From Thinopyrum elongatum (lineage: Eukaryota > Streptophyta > Magnoliopsida > Poales > Poaceae), in contig CM022302.1 of the NCBI GenBank assembly GCA_011799875.1, positions 98,969,494 to 99,033,493 on the forward strand: a DNA stretch of 64,000 nt. The letters are read 5' to 3'. Made by a program: the position numbers and the translations under genes. The stretch's first letter is position 1; every line of letters starts with the position of its first letter. The notes beneath the pieces were generated by a model. That model was given only the letters and a program-made list of their open reading frames with translations. It did not search any database and was not told the origin of the DNA. Positions 1-9,494 of this stretch are shown here, piece by piece.

Positions 1-93
1 ATTTGATGGACTATGGAATAAGGAGTGGCAAGAGCCTAATCTTGGGGATGCCCAAGGCACCCCAAGGTAATATTCAAGGACAACAAAGAGCCT

Positions 94-107
94 AAGCTTG
101 GGGATGC
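94..107 (+). other. Internal polypurine-tract-like copy (Fatima-like)
   Basis: The 14-mer AAGCTTGGGGATGC here is identical to the terminal polypurine tract at 2156-2169, 2,062 bp downstream. A near copy (AATCTTGGGGATGC) lies about 60 bp upstream, near 36-49. The opposite-strand Fatima-like copy keeps the same site near 45,457-45,472. It may prime plus-strand synthesis internally; this is inference. Confidence 0.55.
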
Positions 108-2155
108 CCCGGAAGGCATCCCCTCTTTCGTCTTCGTCTATCGGTAAATTTACTTGAGGCTATATTTTTATTCACCACATGATATGTGTTTTGCTTGGAG
201 AGTCTTGTATGATTTGAGTCTTTAATTTTTAGTTTTCCACAATCATCCTTGCTGTACACACCTTTTGAGAGGGACACGCATGAATCGTGATTTATTAGAA
301 TACTCTATGTGCTTCACTTATATCTTTTGAGCGAGGCAATTTTGCTCTAGTGCTTCACTTATATCTTTTTAGAGCACGGCGGTGGTTTTATTTTATAGAA
401 ATTGATGAACTCTCATGCTTCACTTATATTATTTTGAGATTCTTTAAACAGCATGGTAATTTGCTTTGGTTATAAATTTAGTCCTAATATGATAGGCATC
501 CAAGAGGGATATAATAAAAGCTTTCATATAAAGTGCATTGAATACTATGAGAAGTTTGATTCCTTATGATTGTTTTGAGATATAAAGATGGTGATATTAG
601 AGTCATGCTAGTGAGTAATTGTGAATTTGATAAATACTTGTGTTAAAGTTTGTGATTCCCGTAGCATGCACGTATGGTGAACCGTTATGTGATGAAGTCA
701 GAGCAAGATTTATTTATTGATTGTCTTCCTTATGAGTGGCGGTCGGGGACGAGCGATGGTCTTTTCCTACCAATCTATCCCCCTAGGAGCATGCGCGTAG
801 TACTTCGTCTTGATAACTAATAGATTTTTGCAATAAGTATGTGAGTTCTTTATGACTAATGTTGAGTCCATGGATTATACGCACTCTCACCCTTCCACCA
901 TTGCTAGCCTCTCTAGTGCTGCGCACCTTTCGCCGGTACCATAAACCCACCATATACCTTCCTCAAAACAGCCACCATACCTACCTATTATGGCATTTCC
1001 ATAGCCATTCCGAGATATATTGCCATGCAACTTTCCACCGTTCCGTTTATTATGACGCGCTTCATCATTGTCATATTGCTTTGCATGATCATGTAGTTGA
1101 CATCGTATTTGTGGCAAAGCCACCGTTCATAATTTTTATACATGTCACTCTTGATTCATTGCACATCCCGGTACACCGCCGGAGGCATTCATATAGAGTC
1201 ATATTTTGTTCTAAGTATCGAGTTGTAATTCTTGAGTTGTAAGTAAATAAAAGTGTGATGATCTTCATTTTTAGAGCATTGTCCCATGTGAGGAAAGGAT
1301 GATGGAGACTATGATTCCCCCACAAGTCGGGATGAGACTCCGGATGAAAAAAAAGAGGCCAAAAAATGAGAGAATGCCCAAACAAAAAAAATGAGAGAAA
1401 AGAGAGAAGGAACAATGTTACTATCCTTTTACCACACTTGTGCTTCAAAGTAGCACCATGATCTTCATGATAGAGAGTCTCCTATGATGTCACTTTCATA
1501 TACTAGTGGGAATTTTTCATTATAGAACTTGGGTTGTATATTCCAATGATGGGCTTCCTCAAATTGCCCTAGGTCTTCGTGAGCAAGCGACTTGGATGCA
1601 CACCCACTTAGTTTCTTTTTGAGCTTTCATAAACTTATAGCTCTAGTGCATCCGTTGCATGGCAATCCCTACTCACTCACATTGATATCTATTGATGGGC
1701 ATCTCCATAGCCCGTTGATATGCCTAGTTGATGTGAGACTATCTCCTTCTTTTTGTCTTCTCTACAACCACCATATTCTATTCCACCTATAGTGCTATGT
1801 CCATGGCTCATGCTCATGTATTGCGTGAAAGTTGAAAAAGTTTGAGAACATCAAAAGTATGAAACAATTGCTTGGCTTGTCATCGGGGTTGTGCATGATT
1901 TGAATATTTTGTGTGATGAAGTTGCAGCATAGCCAGACTATATGATTTTGTAGGGATAAGCTTTCTTTGGCCATGTTATTTTGAGAAGACATAATTGCCT
2001 TGTTAGTATGCTTGAAGTATTATTGTTTTTATGTCAATATTAAACTTTACATTCATGCCGCAATAAAGAAAATTACATGGATAAATATGTTAGGTAGCAT
2101 TCCACATCAAAAATTCTGTTTTTATCATTTACCTACTCGAGGACGAGCAGGAATT

Positions 2156-2170
2156 AAGCTTGGGGATGCT
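2156..2170 (+). other. Terminal polypurine tract
   Basis: The G-rich tract AAGCTTGGGGATGCT sits immediately before the LTR start TGATACG. This is where plus-strand DNA synthesis is primed in LTR retrotransposons. It fixes the orientation of the upstream internal region as plus. Confidence 0.8.
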
Positions 2171-3758
2171 TGATACGTCTCCAACGTATCTATAATTTTT
2201 GATTGTTCCATGCTATTATATTATCTGTTTTGGATGTTTTATATGCATTAATATGCTATTTTATATTATTTTTGGGACTAACCTATTAACCTAGAGCCCA
2301 GTGCCAGTTTTTTTTCCTTGTTTTAGAGTTTCACAGAAAGGGAATACCAAACGGAGTCCAAATGGAATGAAACCTTTGCGATGATTTTTCTTGGACTAGA
2401 AGACAACCAGGAGACTTGGAGATGAAGTGGGAGGAGCCACGAGGTGGCCACAAGGACGGAGGGCGTGCCCCCCACCGTTGTGGGCCCCTCGTGCACCTCC
2501 TGACCTAATTCTTTCGCCTATATATTTCCAAATATCCCCAAACCACCAGAGGCATCCATGAAAACACTTTTCCACCGCCGCAACCTTCTGTACCCGTGAG
2601 ATCCCATCTAGGGACCTTTTCCGGCACCCTGCCGGAGGGGGATTCAATCACGGAGGGCCTATACATCAACACCATTGCCCTTCCGATGAAGCGTGAGTAG
2701 TTTACCACAGACCTACGGGTCCATAGCTAGTAGCTCGATGGCTTCTTCTCTCTCTTTGATTCTCAATACCATGTTCTCCTCGATGTTCTTGGAGATCTAT
2801 TCAATGTAATACATTTTTTTGCGGTGTGTTTGCCAAGATCCGATGAATTGTGGATTTATGATCAACTTATCTATGAATATTATTTGAATCTTCTCTGAAT
2901 TCTTTTATGCATGATTTGATATCTTTGTAATTCTCTTCGAACTATCGGTTTGGTTTGGCCAACTAGATTGGTTTTTCTTGCAATGGGAGAAGTGCTTAGC
3001 TTTGGGTTCAATCTTGCGGTGTCCTTTCCCAGTGACAGCAGGGGCAGCAAGGCACGTATTGTATTGTTGCCATCGAGGATAAAAAGATGGGGTTTTCATC
3101 ATATTGCTTGAGTTAATTCCTCTACATCATGTCATCTTACTTAATGCATTACTCCGTTCTTTATGAACTTAATACTCTAGATGCATGCTAGATAGCGGTC
3201 GATGTGTGGAGTAATAATAGTAGATGCAGAATCGTTTCGGTCTACTTGACACGGACGTGATGCCTATATTCATGATCATTGCCTTAGATATCATCATAAC
3301 TTTGCGCTTTTCTATCAATTGCTCGGCAGTAATTTGTTCACCCACCGTATTATTTTCTATCTTGAGAGAAGCCTCTAGTGAAACCTATGGCTCCCGGGTC
3401 TATTTTCCATCATTTAAGTTTCTGATCTTCTATTTTCCATCATATTACTTTCCGATCTACTATTTTGCAATCTTTTACTTTCCGATCTATAAACCAAAAA
3501 TATCAAAAAGATTTACTTTATCGTTTATCTATCTCTATCAGATCTCACTTTTGCAAGTAACCGTGAAGGGATTGACAACCCCTTTATCGCGTTGGGTGCA
3601 AGTTGTTTGATTGTTTGTGCAGGTATTCGGTGATTTGTGCGTTGTCTCCTACTGGATTGATACCTTGGTTCTCAAACTGAGGGAAATACTTATCTCTACT
3701 TTGCTGCATCACCCTTTCCTCTTCAAGGGAAAAACCAACGCAAGCTTAAGAAGTAGCA
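2171..3758 (+). repeat. Fatima-like LTR (PPT on left, PBS on right)
   Basis: LTR of about 1,588 bp beginning TGATACGTCTCC. Its end is placed at AGTAGCA, 11 bases before the primer-binding site, the same spacing as in the Sabrina-like element of this window. The opposite-strand copy at 48,508-50,085 has nearly the same length and sequence. It has a polypurine tract upstream and a primer-binding site downstream, so it serves as 3' LTR of one internal region and 5' LTR of another. The right boundary is uncertain by some bases because only one side was used to define it. Confidence 0.75.
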
Positions 3759-3769
3759 GGAAGAATTTC

Positions 3770-3788
3770 TGGCGCCGTTGCCGGGGAG
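3770..3788 (+). other. Primer-binding site, tRNA-Asp type
   Basis: TGGCGCCGTTGCCGGGGAG is complementary to the 3' end of plant tRNA-Asp, including the CCA tail, as known for Athila-type elements. The same site appears in the Sabrina-like element (35,512-35,530) and inverted in the second Fatima-like copy (48,478-48,496). Confidence 0.85.
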
Positions 3789-4046
3789 ATCTACGCCAAG
3801 TCAAGACATACCAAGTACCCATCATAAACTCTCATCTCTTGCATTACATTATTTGCCATTTGCCTCTCATTTTCCTCTCCCCCACTTCTAAAACGATTTT
3901 CGAAAAGATTTGCCTTTTTATTCGCCCTTCTTCCGTTCCTCCTTCTGTTCGTCTTTTCGTTTGCCTTTTTGCTCGTTTGCTATCTTTGTTTGTGTACCAT
4001 GTGCCCTCTATTTGCTTGCATCTTTGCTTGCTAAAAATCTAAGTTT

Positions 4047-4220
4047 ATGGATCCTCATCCACTTGCTAATATTTTTATGAGATCCAATTATGATGAACCT
4101 ATTGCTAGTGATTTGAGTGCACTAGATTATCTTTATGAGGTTTTGCTTGAAATTCGTGAATCTGAAAATTGTGATGAAGTGTTGAAAGAAGAAATTTATA
4201 AAGTGATTCACAATAGCAAT
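4047..4220 (+). pseudogene. Start of first internal ORF of Fatima-like element, truncated
   Basis: After a leader (3,789-4,046) that is clearly related to the leader of the opposite-strand Fatima-like copy, a reading frame begins MDPHPLANIF and runs about 58 codons with acidic content before element sequence stops at the junction with a CACTA transposon near 4,220. The last few codons to the stop at 4,236 are probably already CACTA sequence. The protein start differs completely from the gag start of the other copy, so two subfamilies are present. Its function is unknown, presumably gag-related by position. Confidence 0.45.
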
Positions 4221-4239
4221 ATCTTCATAACCATTTAAG

Positions 4240-4850
4240 ACAACAGACAACTCAACTTTGAAGACCCCCTCAGGAATATGCAATCCATGCATGATTCTAT
4301 CTTTGGGGCAAATGATCGAGCCGATTGCAACTTTAATCAGCTCACCATTCACATGGGCTAAGAGACTGCACGGAGTGTCTTCCGTAAGAGCGTCAAGAGC
4401 AGCCATTGGCGACGGGTTGCCAATGAAAGAGACAGAAGGGCTGCTATCCTTGGGCGATGTGTCGATGACAATGTTTCCTAGTTCACCATTTTTGATCCAT
4501 TGCTTGACGCTCTCGATTATTTAAGGCAACATGGCTTGGGCATGGGCTTGGCTTTGCGTGTTGATGCGTGCTTCAATGTCGGCAGTTGCTGCAGGTGTGG
4601 CTGCGGCTATGGCGGCGGCTGTGGCTGCAATTATTTTCTGATCGATGGTCTGCTTGTTGGATCTCCTTCTCTACCGTCGCTGCTCGCAGTCTTCGACATA
4701 ATGACCGTCCCATTTGGCTCCGCATCTAGTGCCGTTCACATGGCCACCCGCCGGTGGATGCAACGGGTCCTTGCCGAGGGTCACATTGATCGACCGGTTA
4801 AGAGGAGTGTTCCACCTGGCCGTGGACCCTTGAGAGCTCTGAGGTTCCGC
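4240..4850 (-). pseudogene. CACTA ORF1-type protein, C-terminal part
   Basis: Downstream of the 322-codon ORF, the minus strand carries protein-like sequence with an alanine/glutamine-rich stretch, followed by about 60 codons containing TPCSLLAHVNGELIKVAIG and FKVELSVVLNGYEDI. Such sequence follows the Plant transposase (Ptta/En/Spm) domain in grass CACTA elements. In-frame stops occur between it and the upstream ORF. A candidate intron donor follows the last sense codons of the upstream ORF near 4,858. It is a decayed second exon of the same gene or a broken continuation; identification is by pattern memory. Confidence 0.5.
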
Positions 4851-4853
4851 ATG

Positions 4854-5822
4854 CTACCTTGTCAGTTCTTCTTCAAGTTTACTAGTTTGGTGATCGGCGG
4901 AAAATTCCCCTGACTTATAATCATAATGGTACCGGCCCCTGACATAGTTATATTTGAGGGGGTCTTTGAATTGCTCGAAGTAGTTTGGGATGCCCTTTGC
5001 TGCAAGTATAGAGTCCTGCTTGTCCCACATGGGCTTCTTCCCAACAAAACCATGGCTTCCGAGGGTATGGTTACTTAATGTCTTTGATCGCATATCCTTC
5101 CCCCATGTCGACTGGCTCTGCACCACAGGGTTCTGCGTATTTTGCATCTTGAAAATGTTCCAGTCATATACACTAATGGTGGGCCACTTCTCCTTGATCA
5201 CGGAGTAATCTTCGTTAACCTCTTTTCTTGTGACTGATTTCCAAGAACTCAAATTCTTTGAGAACTTATGGATTGCATGGTTGTTAACCTGATTCTTTGG
5301 GTACAATAGGTTGTCGTACTCATCAGGAAACTTAAATCTAGTGTGCACCCTTCTTATGAGGAGTTCTCGCAGATTTTGTTTGCCTGAATCCCTTATATTG
5401 GACTCGTTGATGGAGCAGACTTCTCGAAGGATGACACCTAGGGCGTTGCCGTAGTGAGACGCGGCCTTCCGTGGACTAACGGGCTCACCAGTGGAGTTGA
5501 CTCGAGTGACCACAATCCTGTCGATACCAATAGCATTTTGGCTCCTAGGTTTCCGCTGCTTCTTGGTTTTTGGAGCATCCTCGTCCTCATCCTCAGCACA
5601 ATATTCATCCGTATCATCTTCATCATTATCAGCGTCCTTATCAGGATTACTATCCTCACCAGGAACATCTTTGTAGCCACTACCTTTGATGTAGCACTCA
5701 TCCGGATTTATATCCCCCGGCCCCTGAAGATCTTCTCCATAGTCATCATTGTTTCCCTGCACGTCCGTAAATACATCTTCGCTCTTGGCCGAATGTGTCG
5801 AAGAAGAACCCACGTCGGACAT
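4854..5822 (-). CDS. CACTA transposon ORF1 protein, Ptta/En/Spm type, 322 codons
   Basis: An uninterrupted frame starts MSDVGSSST. Residues about 10-90 are strongly acidic (runs of D and E) and are followed by a short basic patch (KTKKQRKPR) that may be a nuclear localisation signal. The C-terminal half contains KFSKNLSSWKS, LGSHGFVGKKPMWDKQDS and a YVRGRY segment, a pattern I associate with the Plant transposase (Ptta/En/Spm) domain, PF03004. In autonomous CACTA elements this accessory protein is encoded alongside the main transposase and is thought to bind subterminal repeats. Here the main transposase is reduced to an N-terminal piece (30,762-31,214), so the element is unlikely to be autonomous. 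The intact frame suggests recent decay or selection in related copies. Confidence 0.65.
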   Translation of the reverse strand: MSDVGSSSTHSAKSEDVFTDVQGNNDDYGEDLQGPGDINPDECYIKGSGYKDVPGEDSNPDKDADNDEDDTDEYCAEDEDEDAPKTKKQRKPRSQNAIGIDRIVVTRVNSTGEPVSPRKAASHYGNALGVILREVCSINESNIRDSGKQNLRELLIRRVHTRFKFPDEYDNLLYPKNQVNNHAIHKFSKNLSSWKSVTRKEVNEDYSVIKEKWPTISVYDWNIFKMQNTQNPVVQSQSTWGKDMRSKTLSNHTLGSHGFVGKKPMWDKQDSILAAKGIPNYFEQFKDPLKYNYVRGRYHYDYKSGEFSADHQTSKLEEELTR

Positions 5823-6479
5823 CTACAAACAAATACGACATATATTTAATTCGTATACAAAATTCAAAATTTCATCATGACCTTTGCTAAAAATATGACA
5901 TATTGGTTGCCAAAAATTTGGTGGAACGGAATTTAATCAACGTTTCGACAAAACATTGGCAACCCTGTAAAGTCCCTGCAAATAAATAAGCACCTACAAT
6001 ACATGATTTCAACCACATTTCCTCAAAAGTTCAACAAATCCATGTCCATGAACAATTAAATCTTTGTGATTTCAGCCACATTTCCTCAAATCCATGTCCA
6101 ATACAACTCACAATATTACAAATACAACTAATTTACACTAAAATATACATGTGTACCAATTGTAACAAATATGTCTATGAACTTCAACAAAATGGAGAGA
6201 TCTCACTTATCGACAGAATCGTGGTCTCCGCGCCTGGGCAGAGCGATGCCGGACGCTTTGCAACCCGAGATGGCGACCGGAGAGGCGAGGTCGAGGTGGT
6301 TGCCGCCGGCCAGGGAGGGGGGCAGGGGGCGAGCGAGCGGTGGGGGAGGGGGCGGTGGTCGAGCGAGCGGTGGGGGAGAGGGACGAGGGCGCGACGAGGT
6401 CGACGGGGGCGTCGACGGCAGATGATGCGGCGGCGGGCGGCGACGAGGGCCGATGGCGGCGGAGGCCCGAGATAACTTG
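5823..6479 (-). other. CACTA non-coding region upstream of ORF1
   Basis: About 300 bp of AT-rich sequence next to the ORF1 start is followed by a G-rich stretch (6,260-6,475) with GAGCGAGCGGTGGGGGAG-type repeats. No recognisable protein is encoded on either strand. By position it would hold the ORF1 promoter and 5' UTR. It is interrupted by the Gypsy composite at 6,480. Confidence 0.5.
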
Positions 6480-6484
6480 AGTGT
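6480..6484. other. Target site duplication AGTGT, left copy
   Basis: AGTGT precedes the left LTR terminus and is repeated exactly at 30,361-30,365 after the right LTR. Removing one copy and the composite rejoins the CACTA sequence. This shows that the two outermost LTRs belong to one insertion event. Confidence 0.9.
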
Positions 6485-7631
6485 TGTCCGGGTATTCTCG
6501 CAACAGATGCCAGGGGGTGGCTTATCATGGATGGGGACAAGAGGACGTCGTCGGGCCCTGGAAGCGGGAATGGGCGAGAGCTCAATCGCACACGAGACTT
6601 ACCCAGGTTCGGGGCTCTCCAAGGAGATAACACCCCTAGTCCTGCTCTGCGGGGTCTCCGCATGATGACTAAGATCAAATGGTAGCTACAAGCTTGCTCC
6701 TTGAGCTGTATAGCTAGAGGAAGAAGAAGGGCAAGGCTAGCTCACTTACTTCTCCTAGCTAGGGTGTGTGTGAGTGGCGTGTGACCCTTTGCATGGGTGA
6801 GCCTGGAGGGTTTATATAGGCCTATCCCCCAGGGGTACAATGGTAATATGGCCGGGTGTAGGACCCGGATGCCAGTGCCTAGGGTCGCCGGGTTCTCCAC
6901 CGGCTACTGGGGCCCGCCGCCTAGTGGGGCCCGCCGGTCATCGAGGACCTGAGCGACAGGTAGGGCCCGCTGCCTACGGGCCATGCTGATGCCTTTTGCT
7001 GTAGCCTCGCCCTTGATGACGGGGGCCTTGTTGGGAGACGCATGGCTACAGTCCTGCCGCCTGGTCTGCGCTCACTGTAGCCATGCTCCGTCTTGACGGT
7101 GTGATGGTGCGTGGACTCCGAGAGGAGGGAAGGGCCGGCTGCTGGAGGCCGGCCCGCCCCTGAGGCTGCCTTCTTGGGGAGTGCCATCTTCTGGTTGCTC
7201 ACGAACAGGTAGGGCCTGCCGCCTGCAGGCCGTACCGACCGCCCATCGTGGGAGCATGGCCCTTGCTGACGAGGGCCATGTCATGAGCCACATGGCTACA
7301 GTGCCACGCCGGGCGGGCAAGTGACCGCTTGGTCAGCTCGCGCTGTAGCCACGCTCCTCCGTGACCGGGGGAGGGGGAGGCCCTGTAGCCATGCCCCGTC
7401 TCATCGTATTGAATGGGTGCAGACTCCGAGGGGAGGAGGGGCCGTCTGATAGGAGCCGGCCCCCTGAGGCCGCCTTCTAAGAGTGCGTCGTCTTCTGGGA
7501 GCCGGCCTCCTGGGCTAGCCGGCCCAAGGAGCCGGCCGCATGTCCGGAAGGTGCAAGGGGCCTTGCTAGCCCCAATGTATTGAAATGCTAAGGGGTGTGG
7601 ATGAGGCTACCCATGGTTAATCCCTCCGACA
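6485..7631 (-). repeat. 3' LTR of outer TAT Gypsy element
   Basis: About 1,147 bp, on the plus strand beginning TGTCCGGGTATTCTCG and ending CCTCCGACA. True orientation is minus, judged from the primer-binding site beside its partner LTR at 29,206. A TATA-like box (minus strand) lies at about 6,811-6,820. It is nearly identical to the 29,206-30,360 LTR apart from scattered substitutions and a small deletion near 6,783. Confidence 0.85.
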
Positions 7632-8216
7632 GTAGTCCCCGAAGCTGGTGAGGCGCCGCGGCTCAAGCCGGAGTGCCTCAGTAGTTTCCTACTCCGAGAG
7701 GTCTTGTGTCTTTGCTTTGTCCGGCTGAGAGAAGCTGTTTGTTGGGAGTCGGCCAAGGCAGGGCCAGCGGCCTGGTGAATTCCAATCGTCGTGGCGGGCA
7801 TCGAGCCGATGCCATCGGGTGGCGTGACTGCCGCCCGTTGCCTGCGTGCCATGCGGCACCGGCAGGCCAGGCCGCCCTGCCAGCCCACGTGCGCGATGGA
7901 ACATTGCCGCAGGCCTGGGCCCACTACTACAGGGCCTCAGCACGCGCACGGATCCGCTACAGCCGAGGTAGGCGGTTGCCCTTCCCAGGCGCAATGATCA
8001 CGCGCCTTTAAGGTGCGGGATTTGCGGGGTTGTGTGGGGCGTGGGTGCAGTTAATCCCCATGCCCCCCACGTCTCGCCGCTTCGGCTCCGCCACTGCTGC
8101 CGTATAAGTAGAAGGGAGGGGGTGCGGCCAAAGGCACGCGCGCTTCCTCGCTCTCCATCTTCTTCCTCCCTCTGCTCTTGCTTCCTCGCTGCCGCTGCGC
8201 TACCGAGCCACTCCGC
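7632..8216 (-). other. 3' untranslated region and PPT of outer TAT element
   Basis: On the minus strand this ends in a polypurine tract (CTTCGGGGACTAC, 7,632-7,644) against the LTR. It is an inverted match to 23,010-23,583, the 3' UTR of the inner element. At 8,211-8,216 the match stops at CTCCGC and plus-strand gag begins. Confidence 0.8.
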
Positions 8217-9494
8217 GAGCTGTCTCGCCGACCTCGTCGGCAATATCAGCCTCTCTGATGAGCCCATGCCCAATGCTGGAGCAGCCTGCCCCGCGAGCTG
8301 CCTCATCGACCTCCTCGGCAAGCTCAGCATCTCCGACGAGCCCGCCTTCAACGCGGAGTCCGTTGGCTCCATCGACCCCTTCATCGAGCCCTTCGAGATG
8401 CTCATCGACTCTGATGCGGCCTCCATCGATGCCTACCCTGGTGACATGGTGGTCATCGACGACCCGCTCCCTCTTGTCGACAGCGATGCCAACGCCGGCA
8501 TCGTGGCAGAGGTGCTGGTCATTGGCCACAGCGGGGACTCCGTTGGGGCCGCCCAAGACCCGTTGCGAGCGGCCTTGCAGGGCCTGGCCACTCCCGTCGC
8601 GGCCAACGCCGATGGGGTGGCATTGGAGGCCTTCCGCATCCAGCTCCTTGACAGCGCCAACAAGATGGCGGCCATGAAGCGTCGCGCTGAGGCCGACCAG
8701 CGTGAGATCGACCGCATCGCTGGCGGCACGCCGGTTGCTAGCGAGCCCAGCCGAGCTGGTGCCGTTCGGCAATGCGGCGCGGCCATAGCCAGCGTGCTGG
8801 GGGTCGGACGCCCGATCTACGCCACCCCAGCACAAAACCTGCGCGCCGCCCAGGAGGCCGCAGAAGAACTCGAGCACCTGGAGGGCGACGAGCGGCGCAG
8901 CCAGATGAACCGCCTCCAGGAGCGCCTCGACGCTGCAAACACACAGCAAGACGCGTGCAACCGTGCGGTAGAAGCCGGCAAGCAAGCCGAGAACCCGCTG
9001 CCTCGCCGCGAGCATGGAGCGACCTCCCGGTCCCCAACTGGTGGCGGCCGCGGTCAGTAGGACCCGGAGCCGGCTTCTAGCCGCAGCCGGCGCACCCGCC
9101 TGACGGTTGTGCACAGCCAGCGAGACCCTCCAAGAGCTGAGGACAGGCGCCCGTGGGACGAGCGTCCGCCTCCCCCTCGCAGGAAGAGGCTGGCCTCCCC
9201 GTCGCCTGTCGATCATCCGACTCTCGGAGGTCGGCTGGGCCCCCGTGAAGGAGTCGGCGAGAACGACGCACGCCACCAGATCGAGCGGCTTGCTCGGTCC
9301 CTGGCCGTAGAGGAGGAGGATGCAATCGGCCCGGCCTGCTTTGGCCCCCGCATTCGCGACGAGCCCTTCCCCAAAGGGTTCTCGCTCCCTCGAGATACTC
9401 CCAAGTATACCGGCTCCATGAAGCCGGAGGACTGGCTGGTCGACTACTCCACGGCCGTCAGCATAGCGAACGGCAACAAGCGCATTGCCGTAAA
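8217..9494 (+). pseudogene. Inner TAT element gag, 5'-truncated N-terminal part
   Basis: Gag reading frame without its start: it begins at the inversion junction inside a sequence whose minus-strand partner starts at 29,162. Repeated SCL-DL-GK-SISDEP units are followed by a glutamine/glutamate-rich, likely coiled-coil region (AAEELEHLEGDERRSQMNRLQ). A TAG stop at 9,058 lies in a place where the sister copy has a TAG one codon away, implying an ancestral Gln-Gln. The frame continues with a proline/arginine-rich segment to SIANGNKRIAV, where the solo LTR splits it. Gag forms the virus-like particle. Retrotransposon gag similarity continues at 13,643. Confidence 0.75.

Larger units (their letters stand above)
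1..2170 (+). mobile_element. Fatima-like Gypsy element, 3' internal region
   Basis: Non-coding 3' internal part of an Athila-type Gypsy retrotransposon, ending in a polypurine tract directly against the LTR at 2171. Positions 1-780 match, in inverse orientation, the internal part of the second Fatima-like copy at about 44,780-45,560. No reverse transcriptase or integrase is visible; short reading frames here lack recognisable domains. The left end of the element lies outside the window. The family name is from memory of the LTR sequence; the assignment to Athila-type Gypsy is firmer because of the tRNA-Asp type primer site downstream. Confidence 0.75.
4221..6484 (-). mobile_element. CACTA (En/Spm) transposon, left segment, truncated
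   Basis: Contains plant En/Spm-type coding sequence on the minus strand (4,240-5,822). The expected left terminal inverted repeat is absent: similarity stops at the Fatima-like element near 4,215-4,240. The right segment, with a good CACTA terminus, lies at 30,361-31,839; the two are separated by a Gypsy insertion flanked by AGTGT duplications. The junction contains a short stretch that reads sensibly in both elements, consistent with end joining at microhomology. Confidence 0.7.

Noticed and set aside
859..1448. Overlapping frames on both strands in the Fatima-like 3' internal region
   Set aside because: Low-complexity composition, no domain, and they lie in known non-coding 3' sequence.
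6149..6678. Arg/Gly-rich frames around the CACTA/TAT boundary
   Set aside because: G-rich repeats translate into RGRG-type peptides; the frames cross the LTR insertion point, so they cannot be original genes.
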